Shown here piece after piece: positions 9,514-19,304 of a stretch of DNA of 64,000 nucleotides. The translations under genes and the position numbers were made by a program. This DNA comes from Helichrysum umbraculigerum (taxonomy: Eukaryota > Streptophyta > Magnoliopsida > Asterales > Asteraceae). Location of the stretch: assembly GCA_949592205.1 (NCBI GenBank), contig CATIUR010000003.1, forward strand, positions 73,560,501 to 73,624,500. Reading direction: 5' to 3'. Each line of letters opens with the position of its first letter. The stretch's first letter is position 1. The notes below the pieces were generated by a model. That model was not told the origin of the DNA. It did no database searches and saw only the letters and a list, made by a program, of their open reading frames with translations.

Positions 9514-11936
9514 TGTGACAACCGTCAATTTAGGACTATAATTAGTGCCTAATCAAGTTTTAGTACATGTAATTAGTTCTGTGATAGGCTAATTAATGTA
9601 TCAATTTTCATATATATTGTTGAATATATATCTACAATTATGCGATTTGTTTAAATCGTACGAGTTCAAATCAAATGTAATCCGATTAAATAAATACGGA
9701 CGTTGGTGAACAATTGATTTAAGTAATACAAAGATTTTTAATAACATTTTTGTACTTAAAAATATTATGTCCATAATATTTTGTAGACAAGTTTTATCAC
9801 ACAAATTATATAAACGCGAATAAAATGTAAACGCGCAAATCAAACAAAACAAATTACCTTTTATAATGTGATTATTAAAAGTTAGTAAAATACTTTAACA
9901 AAAATACTGAGAAATTATTCGTATTCTAAAACGTATATTAAAACAAAGAAAATAAACATTTAACGTATAAACGACGGAGTAAACGAACACCGCACGGAGC
10001 GCAGTGCGCGGACTGGAAATGGGAGGTGATCCCTTAACCACCTCCCCACCTTTTTCACTTTCTTTCATTTTCCATTTTCTATCTCTCTCTCCTCTCTTAT
10101 TTCTTTCAAACAAACCACCAAACAAAAATCATCAAAATCGCAAAATAAACACCTCAAACGACCTCGGATCTTCAAACCCCTTTTACAATAAACGACCACC
10201 TCGCGACGATCTACACTTCTACCTTTCCGGAATTTCATTTCGGCGATTTGTAAGTTTCCGACACGACTCCGAAAACTCTCGTTTTTTTAAGTTTTATAAC
10301 TTGCTAGCTGTTTGTATAACCTTGTTATGTCCTAAAATGGGTTGGGTAAAAATATTAGGCCGATCGATGGCCGGAAAACTCGTTTTTGGAGTTGAAACTC
10401 CGATCAGACCCCGTACGTCGCATTTGGTCTGGAGCAGATGCGACGTAGCGACCTACGTCGCACTATATTCTCAACGTCGCATATAGCGACGCAGCGACCT
10501 ACGTCGCACTATACCCCCACGTCGCATATAGCGACGCAGCCTATTACGTCGCATTGACTTGCGAACGTCGCACATAGCGACGCAGACCTTAACGTCGCAA
10601 AAACGAACCTACGTCGCATAAGCGACGTAGCACCCTACGTCGCTATTGACTTAGCACTGTTGACCTTAGCGACGTAACCCTTTACGTCGCAAAACTCTTA
10701 CGTCGCAGCCTACGTCGCAGGCTACGTCGCACAAAACAGAATCTTCAAAACTCAAAATTTTCGAAGTCAAGTTACTGTAGCAATTCACTGTAGCAACAAT
10801 ATAATAACCTTTTGAACTATTGTTACAACCGTCACCAACGGGCCGTACGCGTTTTCAAAACATACTTCAAAATCAAACAAGTCGTTGTAACTTGTATCAA
10901 TTTATTCAAACAAGTCGTTGTAACTTGTATCAATTTAAATCAAACAAGTCGTAGTAACTTGTAACAATACAATCAACCAAATCGGGGAAATTTGGACATT
11001 AAGTTAGACAAACAATTTCAATGGTAGTCTTTCGAGATACCAATACAATTAATAACAATTCAAGTGTCGTGGACACATTCAGGTTTCAAGTCTTTGGACA
11101 CCAACACACTGCTAATTACTTCAAGTTTATTAAGTTAAACACATCAGAAATCAGGTGAGTTTCATAGCCCCATTTTCACTGCTTTACAACTAGGGGTGTG
11201 ATATTACTACTCGAATTTGTTTTACAAGTAGAACGCAAGTGCCAAACTTCAAATACTACATGAGTTTCAAGCTAATCAATTTAAAGTCCTCCATAAGCAT
11301 AGTCTCTAGTATTTTATAGCGTGAATGTTAGTATATGATATCATATGGGATTGACAATCCTCATCCGGGTTAGCACGCACTAATCGGTCAAACGGATGTA
11401 TTAGCATTTGGGAAGACGAGTGTTGATTAGGCACTCGTAGGAGGCAAATCATGTTAGGTTTCCTTAATTGGGCCTGACACATCAGTTAAGCTCAGACTAT
11501 GTGCTCATGGACAGTATAACTTTTATTTTGCTTAAGTGCATTTTAAATTCATTATAAATCTTGCGGTTCTGACAATTATACATTGACATACAAACCTGTG
11601 AGCTCACCAGCGTTTTCGCTGACCCATTTTAGTATATATCACAGGTACCCAGCAGTAGGTTGACTGCACAAGCAGGGATTTCTAGCTCGAGTCAGCATAC
11701 ATACAATTAGAGATTGGACTGCATTATTATATTTTGTAAAAGTAATTATGCCATGTAATCTCTCAATTTCAGGAACCGAGCTAGTGAAATATTATTTTTG
11801 ATGTAAACGTTAACTTATTAATACAAGTTTTAAACGACGCATATAGTGGTCGTTCATTATTATCTTTGTGCTTTGTATATTGATTAGTGGCACCCAAATC
11901 AAGCTTCCGCAAATCATTAAATTTGGGGGTGTCACA
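9514..11936 (+). repeat. 3' LTR of element C
   Basis: This is a 2423-bp copy of 2163-4584 with one extra T in the T-run near 10285. It ends GTGTCACA, and the duplicated target ATGGA follows at 11937-11941. Confidence 0.95.
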
Positions 11937-11941
11937 ATGGA

Positions 11942-14044
11942 CTTGATTTTTCTCAAGATACACCAGTTAGTAAACCATCCGACCCATCTCCTAATGCAAC
12001 ACCCGAACCACCACCAACTGATACTACACCAATACCAACACCCACACCACCATCAACAACACCTATTCCAACATCTATTTCTCAAGTTACACCTTCGAAA
12101 GATGCTCCTTCTACCTCTAAAACAGTGTATAACTACACCAAGGAGCTTCCTTATGATCCAAACATGCCATCATTAGAGGAAGGAGGAGAGGATGAGGTAA
12201 GTGATGAGGGAGAGGAAGCAGAAAATATGAATTATTCTCATTTATTTTCTCAAAGAGATGAAGATGATGATGCTTCTCCGAATATTTCTGCAAATGAGGG
12301 AGATCTGAGTAACCTGGAACAGAATCTTGTGCCAGATCAAATTCCAGTGACTCGGATACATAAGGATCACCCCATTGATAATATCATTGGTGATCCTCAT
12401 GCAAAGGTTCAAACAAGACATCAAGCGAAACAGACTGATACTGAACAACTTTCGGGTCTGGTGGCTAATGTTAATTCATGTTATCTTTCGCAGAATGAAC
12501 CTAAGAAAGTTGAAGAGGCCTTAAAAGATCCATCCTGGATCGAGGCCATGCAAGATGAACTACAACAATTTGAAAAGTTGCAAGTCTGGGAAGTAGTTCC
12601 ATTACCCAAGGGTGCCCACTTGACTGGCACTCGTTGGGTTTTTCGTAATAAGATGGATGATAGGGGCGTTGTAATTCGTAATAAAGCACGTCTAGTAGTT
12701 CAAGGCTTTAGCCAAATTGAGGGGTTGGACTATGATGATGTATTTGCCCCTGTTGCTCGATTGGAATCTATACGCATTTTTCTGGCATACGCGTCCTTCA
12801 AGGGATTTCGCGTCAATCAGCTTGATGTGAAAAGTGCGTTTCTGTATGGAAAGGTTGACAACGATGTGTACGTTAAGCAGCCTCCTGGTTTTGAAGACCC
12901 TGCGCATCCTGAATACGTCTGTAAATTGAACAAGGCGTTGTATGGTCTTCACCAAGCACCAAGACTTTGGTACGAGAGGCTAACTACACATCTGATTAAG
13001 CATGGTTTTGTGAGAGGGAACATCGATAGCACGCTATTTATTCTTCGTGAACAGTCAGAGGATAGGGAAGATATGCTACTTGTGCAGGTTTACGTGGACG
13101 ATATTATCTTCGGGTCTACCAATGAGGCAATGTGCAAGAACTTTGAGAAAATCATGAAGTCTGAGTTTGAGATGAGCGCAATGGGGGAGCTCACTTTCTT
13201 TTTAGGTGTACAAGTTGAGCAGCTTGCAAAAGGTATTTATATACATCAGTCAAAATATGTCAATGACATGTTGACTAGGTATGACTTGCTCACTTGTAAA
13301 ACCTATGGGACTCCCATCGAGCTTAATCACAATCTCAAGCTTGCTGAGGAAGATGAAGATTGCAAGGAGAGGGACTATCGTTCAATGATAGGTTCTCTTA
13401 TGTATTTGACTGCCTCAAGACCGGATATTGTATTTGCCATGTCGATTTGCTCACGTTATCAGGCTAAACCAAAGGTGTCACATATGGAGGCAGTAAAGCG
13501 AATTTTTGGTTATCTCAGAGCTAGACCTACCCTTGGTCTTTGGTATTCAAATGAGAAGACTTTCGCTCTCACAGCCTATTCAGATTCGGATCATGGAGGT
13601 TGCAGTATCGATAAGAAGTCTACAACGGGTGGATGTCAGTTTCTGGGATCGCGTTTGGTCTCGTGGCAGTGCAAGAAGCAGACTACAGTCTCTCTTTCTA
13701 CAGCAGAGGCTGAGTATGTTGCTGCCGCTAGTTGCTGTGCCCAAGTTCTCTGGATTCAGCACCAATTACGCGATTACGGGTTACTTCTTACTATGACTCC
13801 CATTCACATAGATAACACTGCTGCTATTTCTATCACACGCAATCCCGTACAACACTCTAAGACAAAACATATTGAACTTAGGTTCCACTTCATACGGGAT
13901 TGCTATGAAAAACACTTGATAGACCTGGTCCACATAGACACCCTTAAACAAAATGCTGACCTATTCACCAAAGCCTTTTCACGTGCTCGATTTGATGAAC
14001 TGGTCAACATGATCGGTTTAAGATTCTTTGGGTCTAAAAAGTAA
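11942..14044 (+). CDS. pol: Copia pol C-terminal half: reverse transcriptase and RNase H
   Basis: This continues the pol frame of element A after C. A Pro/Thr-rich linker (about 11960-12120) leads to an acidic stretch. The copia-type RT domain starts near 12500 (PSWIEAMQDEL) and has its catalytic YVDDIIFGSTN at about 13090-13123. RNase H has SDSDHGGC near 13580 and AEAEYVAA near 13700. The protein ends with an ADLFTKAF-type tail and stops at 14042-14044. No internal stop is present, so A's pol was open before C inserted. The frame is continuous from C's target duplication; the first in-frame ATG lies well downstream and is not meaningful. Confidence 0.93.
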   Translation, partial: LDFSQDTPVSKPSDPSPNATPEPPPTDTTPIPTPTPPSTTPIPTSISQVTPSKDAPSTSKTVYNYTKELPYDPNMPSLEEGGEDEVSDEGEEAENMNYSHLFSQRDEDDDASPNISANEGDLSNLEQNLVPDQIPVTRIHKDHPIDNIIGDPHAKVQTRHQAKQTDTEQLSGLVANVNSCYLSQNEPKKVEEALKDPSWIEAMQDELQQFEKLQVWEVVPLPKGAHLTGTRWVFRNKMDDRGVVIRNKARLVVQGFSQIEGLDYDDVFAPVARLESIRIFLAYASFKGFRVNQLDVKSAFLYGKVDNDVYVKQPPGFEDPAHPEYVCKLNKALYGLHQAPRLWYERLTTHLIKHGFVRGNIDSTLFILREQSEDREDMLLVQVYVDDIIFGSTNEAMCKNFEKIMKSEFEMSAMGELTFFLGVQVEQLAKGIYIHQSKYVNDMLTRYDLLTCKTYGTPIELNHNLKLAEEDEDCKERDYRSMIGSLMYLTASRPDIVFAMSICSRYQAKPKVSHMEAVKRIFGYLRARPTLGLWYSNEKTFALTAYSDSDHGGCSIDKKSTTGGCQFLGSRLVSWQCKKQTTVSLSTAEAEYVAAASCCAQVLWIQHQLRDYGLLLTMTPIHIDNTAAISITRNPVQHSKTKHIELRFHFIRDCYEKHLIDLVHIDTLKQNADLFTKAFSRARFDELVNMIGLRFFGSKK

Positions 14045-15235
14045 TGTGTGACTTGGATAGTTAACGTTATTTGCTTTTATGTGTGTTCTTAAAAAAAAAA
14101 AAAAAAAAAAAAAAAATTAAATTTTGCAACAGCCACTCTTTGTACTCTTTAGTATTAAAGAAAACGCAAGGTTGCTACATTTTTAAAATAGACGTTGAAG
14201 TTGTGTCTGTAAACAACTTGGGATATGATAGTACATCGGGTGACATGCATAAAATTTGAAATTTTAAGGTTTATATTTGATGTGTCAGTAGGTTTATCTG
14301 GCATATTTAAAATAGCTTTTATAAACATTGGCTTCATCATATGATGTATTGGTAGGCATGGTACACACCGGTTTGTGAGTGAGTAAGAAGTAATAATTAA
14401 AACTTGTCTATTACTTTGTGAAAAATGTTATATGATGTATGACATAAGTCTTAATTGATAAATGAAGGTACTACCATACGCTGTCATAATCATTATGTAA
14501 ATGCAAAATTGGCATATAGTATTAATATGATTATTAGTCTAACTAATGGTGACTATTGTTGTACTCACGTACAGACCTGAATCCATTAGTTATGCAAATA
14601 GTCTCAAACTTGTTATGTTCATACTAAGGGACCCTCTGTTGTACTAAGTACAGATCTGGGGCCACTAGTATCTTCATTATAGGTTTGATGTATGCCTAAA
14701 TTTAAAGGTCAAGTGTATGTTACGAGAAAGCCGAGAAAAACTTGGTCTTGTAATCTCCACCTTGTCTATAAAATTTGCAGCGTTATGCGTTTTACTAAAA
14801 TTTATCAGTATATCATATAATAAGTTTCACTAAATTAATATTCATACTAACAATAAAGGTTAGCTCACAGATACGGATGTAATATGTTTAAGTGGACAAA
14901 CAATACCGATAATCGTCTTGAACTAATTTTTATAAAAGGTGCTTTAAATATGTCAAGTAAATTTAAAGTGGACAAATATACTGATGATCGAAATAACACT
15001 TACTATTTCCTAATAATTGCATGTTATTCCGATATGATCCCTAACCAGACTCAATCAACTCCGTCACCAAAAAGAATGCATTTAGTTTGGTTTTATATTT
15101 GTAATTTTTTTTGTCTTTAAAATTTTATTTTTAATTTTTTATTTTTTAAATTTTTAACCAAGTCACATTTACTGTCAAATTGAGTACTACGCAAAAAGAT
15201 CGATAAAAGTTTAAATTTTTTCAAAAACTGTCTAT
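14045..15235 (+). other. Non-coding spacer of element A between pol and the extra ORF
   Basis: This is AT-rich sequence with an A-run of about 26 at 14091-14116 and T-rich stretches near 15100-15160. Two similar small palindromes, TGTAC-TCAC-GTACA and TGTACTAAGTACA, lie near 14560-14575 and 14640-14655. I see no credible ORF and no LTR boundary. Confidence 0.6.
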
Positions 15236-15330
15236 ATGCGTCACTTTATAAGTGACGCTCATAGTGACGCATAAAAGTGACGCTTTAAGAGTCGTTCTAA
15301 GTGACGCTGTTTAGGGTTTTGGTATAAATA
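15236..15330 (+). promoter_or_regulatory. Putative internal promoter of A's extra ORF
   Basis: A tight group of AAGTGACGC/GCGTCACTT motifs (first pair GCGTCACTT-TAT-AAGTGACGC at 15238-15258) lies just upstream of a TATA box, TATAAATA (15323-15330). The 3' LTR of the same element has the same arrangement: motif group at 18975-19080, then TATAAATT at 19103. This suggests a second, LTR-like promoter driving the extra ORF. Inference from arrangement only. Confidence 0.5.
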
Positions 15331-15521
15331 GTCCGTATCCGGCACTTATTTCTACCACCAACACTATTCACTACGCGTCACTTCCACTACCCTTGCGTCA
15401 CTTCTCTCGTCGCTGCGTCACTTCGACTGTTCGTGCTTTCCGATCGATCTACGGCTTTTTGTGTATTTTGCGTGAAATCGGCCTCCGTTACCTTGTTCAT
15501 CTCACTTATACGCATCATTAG

Positions 15522-16238
15522 GTACCATTTTTATCTATTATAATTGCGTATTCATGATTTAATCGTCGATTGAAGCTTCGGGTTTTTAGGGTTTATGTAA
15601 TCACGATTATTGGGGATCGTTTTGTTATTGTTTTGTGTTAATAAACGGTGTGTTTTACTAGCTTTCACTTGCCGCACCGTTTGGTTAACTCGTTTTCAAA
15701 AAACCCCAAATTTGGTTCGTCGTGATTTCCGGGCTTGAACAGTGACACGATGATCTTCATCGTTGCGTCACTTCAAGCGTCACTTCCTTAAGTGACGCTT
15801 AATGGTAATTTCACAGGTTAAGTGTCACTTCCACAAGTGACGCCTTTAAACGTCACTTTGCTGAGTGACGCCTTTATGCGTCACTCCCACATCATACTTA
15901 CCGAGTGACGCTTTAATCCGTCACTTCCTTAACTGACGCTGTCAGTGCAGCTTTAACTGACCGTCACTTTTTAAATGACGCATACCCGTCACTTGTTAAG
16001 TACCGCTTGAATGATACATGTTGCGGCAACGTCACTTACACCAGTGACGCTTTCAATGCGTCACTTACCTTAAGTGACGCATCCTTCTGATTTCTGATTT
16101 TCATACGGCACTCCTTAAGTGTCGGATGTGTTACGTGCGTCACTTCTTCAGTGACGCTATAAAATCAGATTTTTCGATTATGATTTTGAGCTTATTCTGT
16201 AACGATTTTTCATGTTCTTGTCTGGTTTATAGTTACAG
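15522..16238 (+). promoter_or_regulatory. Putative 5' UTR intron before A's extra ORF
   Basis: A possible donor ATTAG|GTACC is at 15522. A clear acceptor-like TTTATAGTTACAG ends at 16238, immediately before the ATG of the 866-codon ORF. It would remove 717 nt holding about a dozen of the GTGACGC motifs. The donor is weaker than the acceptor. Confidence 0.4.
15760..16155 (+). repeat. GTGACGC / GCGTCAC motif cluster
   Basis: Repeated AAGTGACGC and GCGTCACTT occur here, several as adjacent inverted pairs. The best is GCGTCACTTA-CCT-TAAGTGACGC at 16058-16080 with a 10-bp stem. The motif is shared with A's LTR and with the unrelated gypsy LTRs E and H. Confidence 0.85.
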
Positions 16239-18839
16239 ATGGAGAATCTTCAGGATTATTATCGTCGCACAAACACCAGGCACAACATTGTTGCATTTTT
16301 GGAATCTACGCATAAGAACTCGTTGCCTTTTCGGCCGATGATCGAGTTTCTTAGACGTTCGAGGATTCATTACGCTATTACAGCTTCAGTACCAGTGTAT
16401 ATGAATCAAATCGAGGAGTTTTATGACCACACATTTATCAGAACAGAGAACGACACTCCGAGGATTGTGTCCACTATGTTTGGTCGTGAGATTCAGATTA
16501 CACAGGATTCAGTTCGCCGTGTTTTGCGGTTTGATGATGCAAACAATATGCCGACTGTTTTTGAGACCACTTTTATCTACGGGGGTCTTCAGAGATTGGG
16601 TTATCCGGCTGATCAGCTTACTGATTTTCGTAAACAGTATCTCTGTCGGGTTTGGAGATACTTAGCTCACATTGTAATTGTGTGTTTATCTCCGCGAAAA
16701 GGAGGATACGATGCTGCAAGTCACATGACGTTATCTTTGATGCTGGCATTAGTTTATAACAAGCCGTATAACTTCAGTGGTTATATTTTCGGGAATATGG
16801 TTTATAATGTTCGAGCTGGAAAAGAAAAATGGCTGTTATATCCTCGTTTTGTTCAGCTGTTGTTAAATGATTTGAATTTGGGAATAGCTCCGGATCTAAG
16901 ATCGTTACTATTTCCAACGCCCATGATGTTACGTGTTTTCAATGACTGTAAGCTGCCACCAAAAGATTCTCAGATCTTACCTGATCGTGAGTTATTTGGG
17001 CACATAGTAAACGAAAACTATGTTGCGCCGCCTGAGGATGGTTATGAGGATGTCGTTGCTCCTCCGGTCAATGATGCAGATTTAGTTGATGCTGCTGTAG
17101 CTCAAGATTTGGAGGATATTGAGCAAGTTGAAGAGGTTCCAGCTGAGGAATCTGATGGTGGTCTTACACCACCTGATTCTCCAGGTGATGTACCACCTCA
17201 GGATGCATTGGATGGAATACAGTTGGCTGATCCTCGACGCTTTAAGCGTATTTTGAGAAGGATTTCTGCGGGGCGTGTTCATGTACCGCCTAATCTTGGA
17301 AAGCGACCAGCTGGGTCTTCTCCGTCTTATGCTAATTTACCATTGAGAAGACGCCAGCGAACAGGAATTACTATTCAGGAACCTGGTCACCAAGATCAAC
17401 AACAACAACAACAACCGCCGACTGCGATGCTTCAGCAGTTACTTGATCAGATAACTCAGATGAACAAGCGTTTTGATGATCAGGATGCCGTGATTGAAGC
17501 TCAAGCTGCTCAAATAAAAGATTTGGAGATAAAAGCAGCTCATGTGCAGGAGTTGCAACTAGAATTGAAAGATGTGCAGTCTAGGTTGTTAGAATTGGAA
17601 GCGGTTACTGTTGTTTCGGGGGAGGAAGGTCAGAGAACCTTAGAAACAAATGTAACCCCTCCCCCAGAATCCGAAAATGTAAATCCAGATTCTATTAATG
17701 AAAACATTGCCTTGGATTATTTTGTTGATGTTCCAGGACAACCGAGACCCATTTCGGTTGACTATTCGAATGTTAATCTCACATACATTCAGAGTTTGAT
17801 AAATCCGGATGGTGAAGAAGATAGATCAGTTGATCCGGATGATATAGAGATGGATGCTGAGGTTCCAGGGTCAGACGAAGAATATTTGGTTAATCCTCAT
17901 CAGGAACCGGCACCTGAGCGAGAATCGGAACCAGTTCAGAAACAACCGGCTCAACCGTATGATTTTGATGCACCGATCATTGAGTCCGATGATTCTGATG
18001 ATGACCAAGAGCCTCAAACAGATACTACTCAGGAACAACCAACTGCTGAATCTGTTCCTGAACAAGCGCAACCGTCTACATCTTCAGAGCGCCCAATGTT
18101 TCGAAAGCTCAAGCCTGAATTGAAGATTTGCAAAACATATCAGGTTCGAGGTGATTTGACTGGATTAATCAGAAGTTGGAAGTTTGATGAAGTCAACTTT
18201 CTGATTCTTATTAAGCGAAGAGATGGAGTACAGTATTTTCGGCCAAGATTTAACTGTATCAGCACATTGCCGAAGGAGGAATTAAATCGTCTTGCTCAGC
18301 TGAACATCGTTAACCACACTGATGATTTTCGTGGTAATATGTTTCAGAAGATTCTCAGAAGAGATATTTACAGCAAGAAGTATTTGTGGGTTAGACCAGA
18401 GTTGGGAGTTCGTTATTCATACAAGAAAAAGTTGGATTCAAGAACTCAGCAACCGATTATGAAGTATCATTATCCTCCAGCTGCTAGTCAGAAAACTGTG
18501 CCTTTGCAGTCATTACCACTTGATTTTCTGAAAAGATTACGATATTGGTGGTTTGACTCTGTTACTCAAGAAGCAGTCATTGAATATCTTTCGGTTGAAG
18601 ATCCAGTGATTGAGAAGGGTAATTGGAGTTTATCTGCAAAGTATGGAAGAACTCTTCGTGTTTTTGATCCGATCAGCCTTATCAATTTGACGAAGAAAGA
18701 TTTGAAAGCTCTTCACAAAAGTAAGATGGAGTATCATCGTTATGATCAAGAAGAAGCTTCAAAGTTCGAGAAGGTGGTCGAGATTTGTGTTCGAGTGGGT
18801 ATTCATGCTGGTGGAGTATTTCCACCAGGTTGGGTTTAA
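16239..18839 (+). CDS. Extra (env-position) ORF of SIRE-like element A, function unknown
   Basis: This is an 866-residue frame with no internal stop, 2.2 kb downstream of pol. An N-terminal folded-looking domain covers about residues 1-250 (aromatic-rich, beginning MENLQDYYRRTNTRHN). An acidic region with several Pro-rich patches follows (about 265-330). A Gln-rich stretch leads into a coiled coil (about 390-460), then another acidic, low-complexity region (about 480-620) and a second globular domain rich in Trp and Tyr (about 625-866). I see no signal peptide or membrane span, so a retroviral-type envelope is not supported. From memory it resembles extra ORFs of Asteraceae copia elements. 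The ATG is chosen because an acceptor-like CAG lies directly before it. Role unknown. Confidence 0.8.
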   Translation: MENLQDYYRRTNTRHNIVAFLESTHKNSLPFRPMIEFLRRSRIHYAITASVPVYMNQIEEFYDHTFIRTENDTPRIVSTMFGREIQITQDSVRRVLRFDDANNMPTVFETTFIYGGLQRLGYPADQLTDFRKQYLCRVWRYLAHIVIVCLSPRKGGYDAASHMTLSLMLALVYNKPYNFSGYIFGNMVYNVRAGKEKWLLYPRFVQLLLNDLNLGIAPDLRSLLFPTPMMLRVFNDCKLPPKDSQILPDRELFGHIVNENYVAPPEDGYEDVVAPPVNDADLVDAAVAQDLEDIEQVEEVPAEESDGGLTPPDSPGDVPPQDALDGIQLADPRRFKRILRRISAGRVHVPPNLGKRPAGSSPSYANLPLRRRQRTGITIQEPGHQDQQQQQQPPTAMLQQLLDQITQMNKRFDDQDAVIEAQAAQIKDLEIKAAHVQELQLELKDVQSRLLELEAVTVVSGEEGQRTLETNVTPPPESENVNPDSINENIALDYFVDVPGQPRPISVDYSNVNLTYIQSLINPDGEEDRSVDPDDIEMDAEVPGSDEEYLVNPHQEPAPERESEPVQKQPAQPYDFDAPIIESDDSDDDQEPQTDTTQEQPTAESVPEQAQPSTSSERPMFRKLKPELKICKTYQVRGDLTGLIRSWKFDEVNFLILIKRRDGVQYFRPRFNCISTLPKEELNRLAQLNIVNHTDDFRGNMFQKILRRDIYSKKYLWVRPELGVRYSYKKKLDSRTQQPIMKYHYPPAASQKTVPLQSLPLDFLKRLRYWWFDSVTQEAVIEYLSVEDPVIEKGNWSLSAKYGRTLRVFDPISLINLTKKDLKALHKSKMEYHRYDQEEASKFEKVVEICVRVGIHAGGVFPPGWV

Positions 18840-18867
18840 ACTGAAGATGTTTTTGAAGACCAAGCTG

Positions 18868-18881
18868 AAGACACGGGGGAG
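18868..18881 (+). promoter_or_regulatory. Polypurine tract of element A
   Basis: The purine-rich GAAGACACGGGGGAG-type run lies 2 bases before the LTR start. Confidence 0.75.
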
Positions 18882-18883
18882 TT

Positions 18884-19303
18884 TGTTGATACATGTTTGT
18901 GTGTCTGTCAGTTGGTCTATTGAGTTGTAAGTGTTGTTAGTTAGTTTTATTAGAAAAGTCATTTTCTGTATTTGCGACACTTAAGTTTAGCATTAGGTGA
19001 CACTTGCCTTAGTGACGCATAGCGACACTTAGGTAAGTGACGCATGAGGGCGGCGACATGCGACACTTCCCAAGTGACGCATGTCTGCCGATTTTGTTTT
19101 AGTATAAATTGAAACCTACGGGTTTTCGGCTAGGGTTGACGAAACCCTAGCACCATTTGTCGACTAAGCACTTCTGTAAACAGTTCCAATACGATTTACA
19201 AGCTAATATACTCGTTTACTTTGATTAATCATTGTTTCGTTTTGAGTTTATTACTTGTTTGTGTAATTGATTGATTCCGCCAATCTATTACTATCGATCA
19301 ACA
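18884..19303 (+). repeat. 3' LTR of element A
   Basis: This 420-bp LTR has perfect terminal inverted repeats TGTTGAT / ATCAACA and a purine tract upstream. It holds GTGACGC/GCGACAC motifs at about 18975-19080 and TATAAATT at 19103-19110. The 5' LTR is outside the window, so identity and age cannot be judged. Confidence 0.8.
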
Positions 19304-19304
19304 C

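Larger units (their letters stand above)
2163..11936 (+). mobile_element. Complete young Ty3/gypsy chromovirus C (Tekay-like)
   Basis: Two LTRs (2163-4584 and 9514-11936) flank one gag-pol ORF. The LTRs begin TGTGACAACC and end GGGTGTCACA. A 5-bp target duplication ATGGA lies at 2158-2162 and 11937-11941. The LTRs look identical except for one T in a T-run (six T in the 5' copy, seven in the 3' copy) by eye. The iMet-type primer site, purine tract and open 1480-codon frame are all in place, so this is the most recent insertion seen here and may be able to move. The long LTRs, single ORF and C-terminal chromodomain fit the Tekay (Del) clade. Confidence 0.95.
1..19303 (+). mobile_element. SIRE-like Ty1/copia element A, 5' end outside window
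   Basis: The order is gag end, protease, integrase, reverse transcriptase and RNase H, then a long extra ORF, a purine tract and an LTR. Protease-integrase before RT is diagnostic for copia, and an extra ORF after pol is characteristic of the SIRE lineage. The 5' LTR lies left of the window, so the left target-site duplication cannot be checked; the right flank begins CTTAG (19304-19308). Element C is inserted into its pol at 2158-11941. A itself is inserted into the extra ORF of element B, whose reading frame resumes at 19305. The SIRE assignment is inference from gene order and sequence style. Confidence 0.8.
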
